Shown here: positions 62,171-64,000 of the stretch, in pieces
Layout of the letters: each line of letters begins with the position of its first letter
How positions within the stretch are numbered: the first letter of the stretch is position 1
Assembly (NCBI GenBank): GCA_003022005.1
Contig: PXRQ01000081.1
Span: 31,583 to 95,582 of the forward strand
Direction: 5' to 3'
Length of the DNA: 64,000 bases
Origin: Halobacteriales archaeon QS_5_70_15
Lineage (GTDB): Archaea; Halobacteriota; Halobacteria; Halobacteriales; Haloarculaceae
Made by a program: the position numbers and the translations under genes
Notes under the pieces: model-generated
Databases searched by the model: none
Seen by the model: the letters and a program-made list of their open reading frames with translations, nothing else
Told to the model about the DNA's origin: nothing

Positions 62171-63622
62171 TCAGTAGTTCATGTAGACGGTCTTCGAGAT
62201 GGTGTAGAAGTCGAGGCCGGCGTCCCCCTGTTCGCGCCAGGTCTCGCTGGAGGAGCGCTTGAACCCGCCGAAGGGGGTGTGGAGTTCCACGCCGGTCGTC
62301 TTCTCGTTGACCTTCGCCATCCCCGCCTCGATCTCGTCGACGAACCGGTTTGCCTCGCCGAGATCACGGGTGACGACGCTCGCCGAGAGGCCGTAGGGGA
62401 CGCCGTTGGCCACCTCGACGGCCTCCTCGAAGCCGTCGACCCGGATGACGCCCAGGACCGGGCCGAAGATCTCCTCCTGGGCGATGCGCATGTCCGGCTC
62501 GACGTCGGCGAAGACGGTCGGTTCGACGAAGTACCCGCCGGCGTGGACACCACCGTCGAGGCGCTCGCCGCCGGTGACGAGCCGCGCCCCCTCGCTCTCG
62601 CCGACCTCGATGTAGTCGAGCGTCGTCTCGAGTTCGCCCGGGCTCACCTGCGGGCCCATGTCCGCCCCGTCGAGCCCGGGGCCGACCTCGATGCCCTCGG
62701 CGTACTCGACGATGCCCTCGAGGAACTCCTCGTGAACGCTCTCGTGGACGATGGCCCGCGAGCAGGCCGTACACGCCTGTCCGGTGACGCCGAACGCGCC
62801 CGAGCCGACGATCTCGACGGCCTCCCCGACGTCGGCGCTCGCGGTCACGACCGTCGGGTTCTTGCCGCCCATCTCGGTCTGGGCGCGCTTGCCCGCGGCG
62901 GTGGCCTCCTCGTAGACCCGCTCGCCAACGGCGGCGCTGCCGGTGAACGACACCGCGTCGACCGCGTCGTGGGTCGTCAGCGGATCGCCGACGTCGCTCC
63001 CCGCGCCGGTGACGAAGTTGACCACGCCGTCCGGGGCACCCGCCTCGTCGACGCACTCGACGAGCGCGCGCCCGACGCCCGGGGCGAGCGACGCCGGCTT
63101 CAGTACGGCGGTGTTGCCGGACGCGAGCGCGGGCGCGAGCTTCCACGCCGGGATGGCGATAGGGTAGTTCCAGGGCGTCACGAGCGAAACCACGCCGACC
63201 GGCTCGTCGACCGTGTAGAGCCGGGTGTCGGGGCTGCTCGACGCCTTGAGGTCGCCGCCGCGGTCCCGTGCCTTCGCCGCGTAGTACCGGAAGACGTCGA
63301 CCGCACGACCCACCTCGCCCTCGGCCTCCGGGCGGGTCTTTCCCTCCTCGCGGACCAGCGTCTCCGCGAGTTCCTCCTTCCGGTCTTCGAGCCGTTCGGC
63401 CACCCGGGAGAGCAGTGCTCCACGCTCGGGGCCGGGCGTGTCCGCCCACGAGTCGTCCGCCGCGGCGGCCGCCTCGATGGCCCGTTCGGCGTCCGCGGGC
63501 CCCGACCCCCGATACCGGCCGACCACCTCGCCCGGCTCCGCGGGGTTCCGGACCTCGAACGTCTCGCCGGTCCCCGATTCGACCCACTCGCCGTCGACGT
63601 AGTTCGGATGCGTCTCGGTCAT
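62171..63622 (-). CDS. xacF: 2-oxoglutarate semialdehyde dehydrogenase (ALDH family)
   Basis: A 483-residue NAD(P)-dependent aldehyde dehydrogenase. Family elements: VTPWNYPIAIPAWKLAPALA, the Lys of LKPASL, FTGSAAVGERV, general-base Glu in QTEMGGKNP, catalytic Cys in GQACTACSRAIV, and QEEIFGPVLG. Start MTETHPNYVDGEWV at 63622, with an ATG at 63910 rejected because the preceding codons are not family-like. Adjacent and convergent to the KDX dehydratase (42 bases between stops), so its likely substrate is 2-oxoglutarate semialdehyde, giving 2-oxoglutarate for the TCA cycle. A succinate- or glutarate-semialdehyde specificity cannot be excluded from sequence alone. Confidence 0.86.
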   Translation of the reverse strand: MTETHPNYVDGEWVESGTGETFEVRNPAEPGEVVGRYRGSGPADAERAIEAAAAADDSWADTPGPERGALLSRVAERLEDRKEELAETLVREEGKTRPEAEGEVGRAVDVFRYYAAKARDRGGDLKASSSPDTRLYTVDEPVGVVSLVTPWNYPIAIPAWKLAPALASGNTAVLKPASLAPGVGRALVECVDEAGAPDGVVNFVTGAGSDVGDPLTTHDAVDAVSFTGSAAVGERVYEEATAAGKRAQTEMGGKNPTVVTASADVGEAVEIVGSGAFGVTGQACTACSRAIVHESVHEEFLEGIVEYAEGIEVGPGLDGADMGPQVSPGELETTLDYIEVGESEGARLVTGGERLDGGVHAGGYFVEPTVFADVEPDMRIAQEEIFGPVLGVIRVDGFEEAVEVANGVPYGLSASVVTRDLGEANRFVDEIEAGMAKVNEKTTGVELHTPFGGFKRSSSETWREQGDAGLDFYTISKTVYMNY

Positions 63623-63857
63623 CCGGCGGGCCGTTCGTGCGCGAGGCTTACCGGCCTTACGAACCGGGATCGGGCGACACGAGTGCCGGACCGGGAGGAC
63701 CTGCTTCGACGGGCCGATCCGGGTACTCGCGAACCCGACGACGCCGTGTTCCCCCACATATCCGGGGGCCCTGTCGGCGGTCAACCGACCCTCGACGGGG
63801 ACACGCGGGTCCGAACGGCACCTCGGCCTTTTTGTCACGACCGGGCGAACCCCGCAC

Positions 63858-64000
63858 GTGACACTCGACGCGCTCGTCGTCGCCGACGACCTGACGGGGG
63901 CGATGGACACCGGACACGAGTTCGCCGCGCGCGGCCACCCGACGACCGTCGCTGTCGGGGAGGCCGGCGTCCCGCCCGAGGAGGGGGTGCTCGCGGTGAG
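63858..64000 (+). CDS. Four-carbon acid-sugar kinase family (DUF1537/OtnK-like), N-terminal fragment
   Basis: The first 47 codons of a gene that runs off the right edge, from a GTG at 63858: TLDALVVADDLTGAMDTGHE then FAARGHPTTVAVG. VADDLTGAxDTG is the N-terminal signature of the DUF1537 kinase family, whose members phosphorylate four-carbon acid sugars such as threonate, erythronate or 3-oxo-tetronate. CCTTTTTGTC about 30 bases upstream is a promoter candidate. It suggests that short acid sugars are also substrates of this island. Confidence 0.8.
   Translation, partial: MTLDALVVADDLTGAMDTGHEFAARGHPTTVAVGEAGVPPEEGVLAV

Overview
The window is a very GC-rich stretch with acidic (Asp/Glu-rich) proteins, TATA-type promoters placed for leaderless transcripts, Tat lipoprotein signals, archaeal group II chaperonin homologues and the haloarchaeal oxidative-pentose enzymes. 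All of this points to a halophilic archaeon (class Halobacteria). It looks like an accessory sugar-acid catabolic island. I see no rRNA, tRNA, CRISPR array, transposase or recognisable transcription regulator.

Layout: 0-5.4 kb holds hydroxyacid dehydrogenase, HpcH/HpaI aldolase, atypical SDR, MOSC protein and an enolase-superfamily (mandelate racemase/muconate lactonizing enzyme, MR/MLE) dehydratase. 5.5-11 kb holds a broken lactonase and PQQ protein, an MR/MLE enzyme and a tungsten aldehyde oxidoreductase (AOR) with two MoaD-like proteins. 11-31.6 kb holds two LarA-like proteins, five MR/MLE loci, hydroxyacid dehydrogenases, aldolases, a zinc alcohol dehydrogenase, a second atypical SDR, a Gfo/Idh/MocA oxidoreductase and an FAH-family hydrolase. 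31.6-43 kb holds an aldo-keto reductase relic, a tartrate/isopropylmalate dehydrogenase, a complete CUT1 ABC importer (binding protein, two permeases, ATPase), a DapA-type aldolase and a convincing D-galactonate dehydratase (dgoD). 43-51.5 kb holds an APH-type kinase fused to a divergent enolase, and two divergent chaperonins flanking a Gfo/Idh/MocA oxidoreductase. 51.5-60.6 kb holds a broken MFS transporter, cupins, a ketol-acid-reductoisomerase-like protein, SDRs, a broken class III aminotransferase and two more MR/MLE loci. 61-64 kb holds a 2-keto-3-deoxypentonate dehydratase, a 2-oxoglutarate semialdehyde dehydrogenase and the start of a four-carbon acid-sugar kinase.

The likely theme is uptake of a sugar or sugar acid, oxidation to aldonate, dehydration by one of about a dozen MR/MLE enzymes to 2-keto-3-deoxy acids, and then cleavage by aldolases (DapA or HpcH type) to pyruvate plus an aldehyde, or conversion to 2-oxoglutarate (61-64 kb).

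Two further themes stand out. First, decay: about a dozen genes carry frameshifts, nonsense codons or internal deletions, including deletions that keep the frame but remove catalytic residues. Some single-base changes lie in G-runs and could be assembly errors, but the larger deletions are harder to explain that way. Second, about 80-bp palindromic elements of two related families (nine copies) are scattered between genes, and the terminal TGA of several copies doubles as the stop codon of the adjacent gene.
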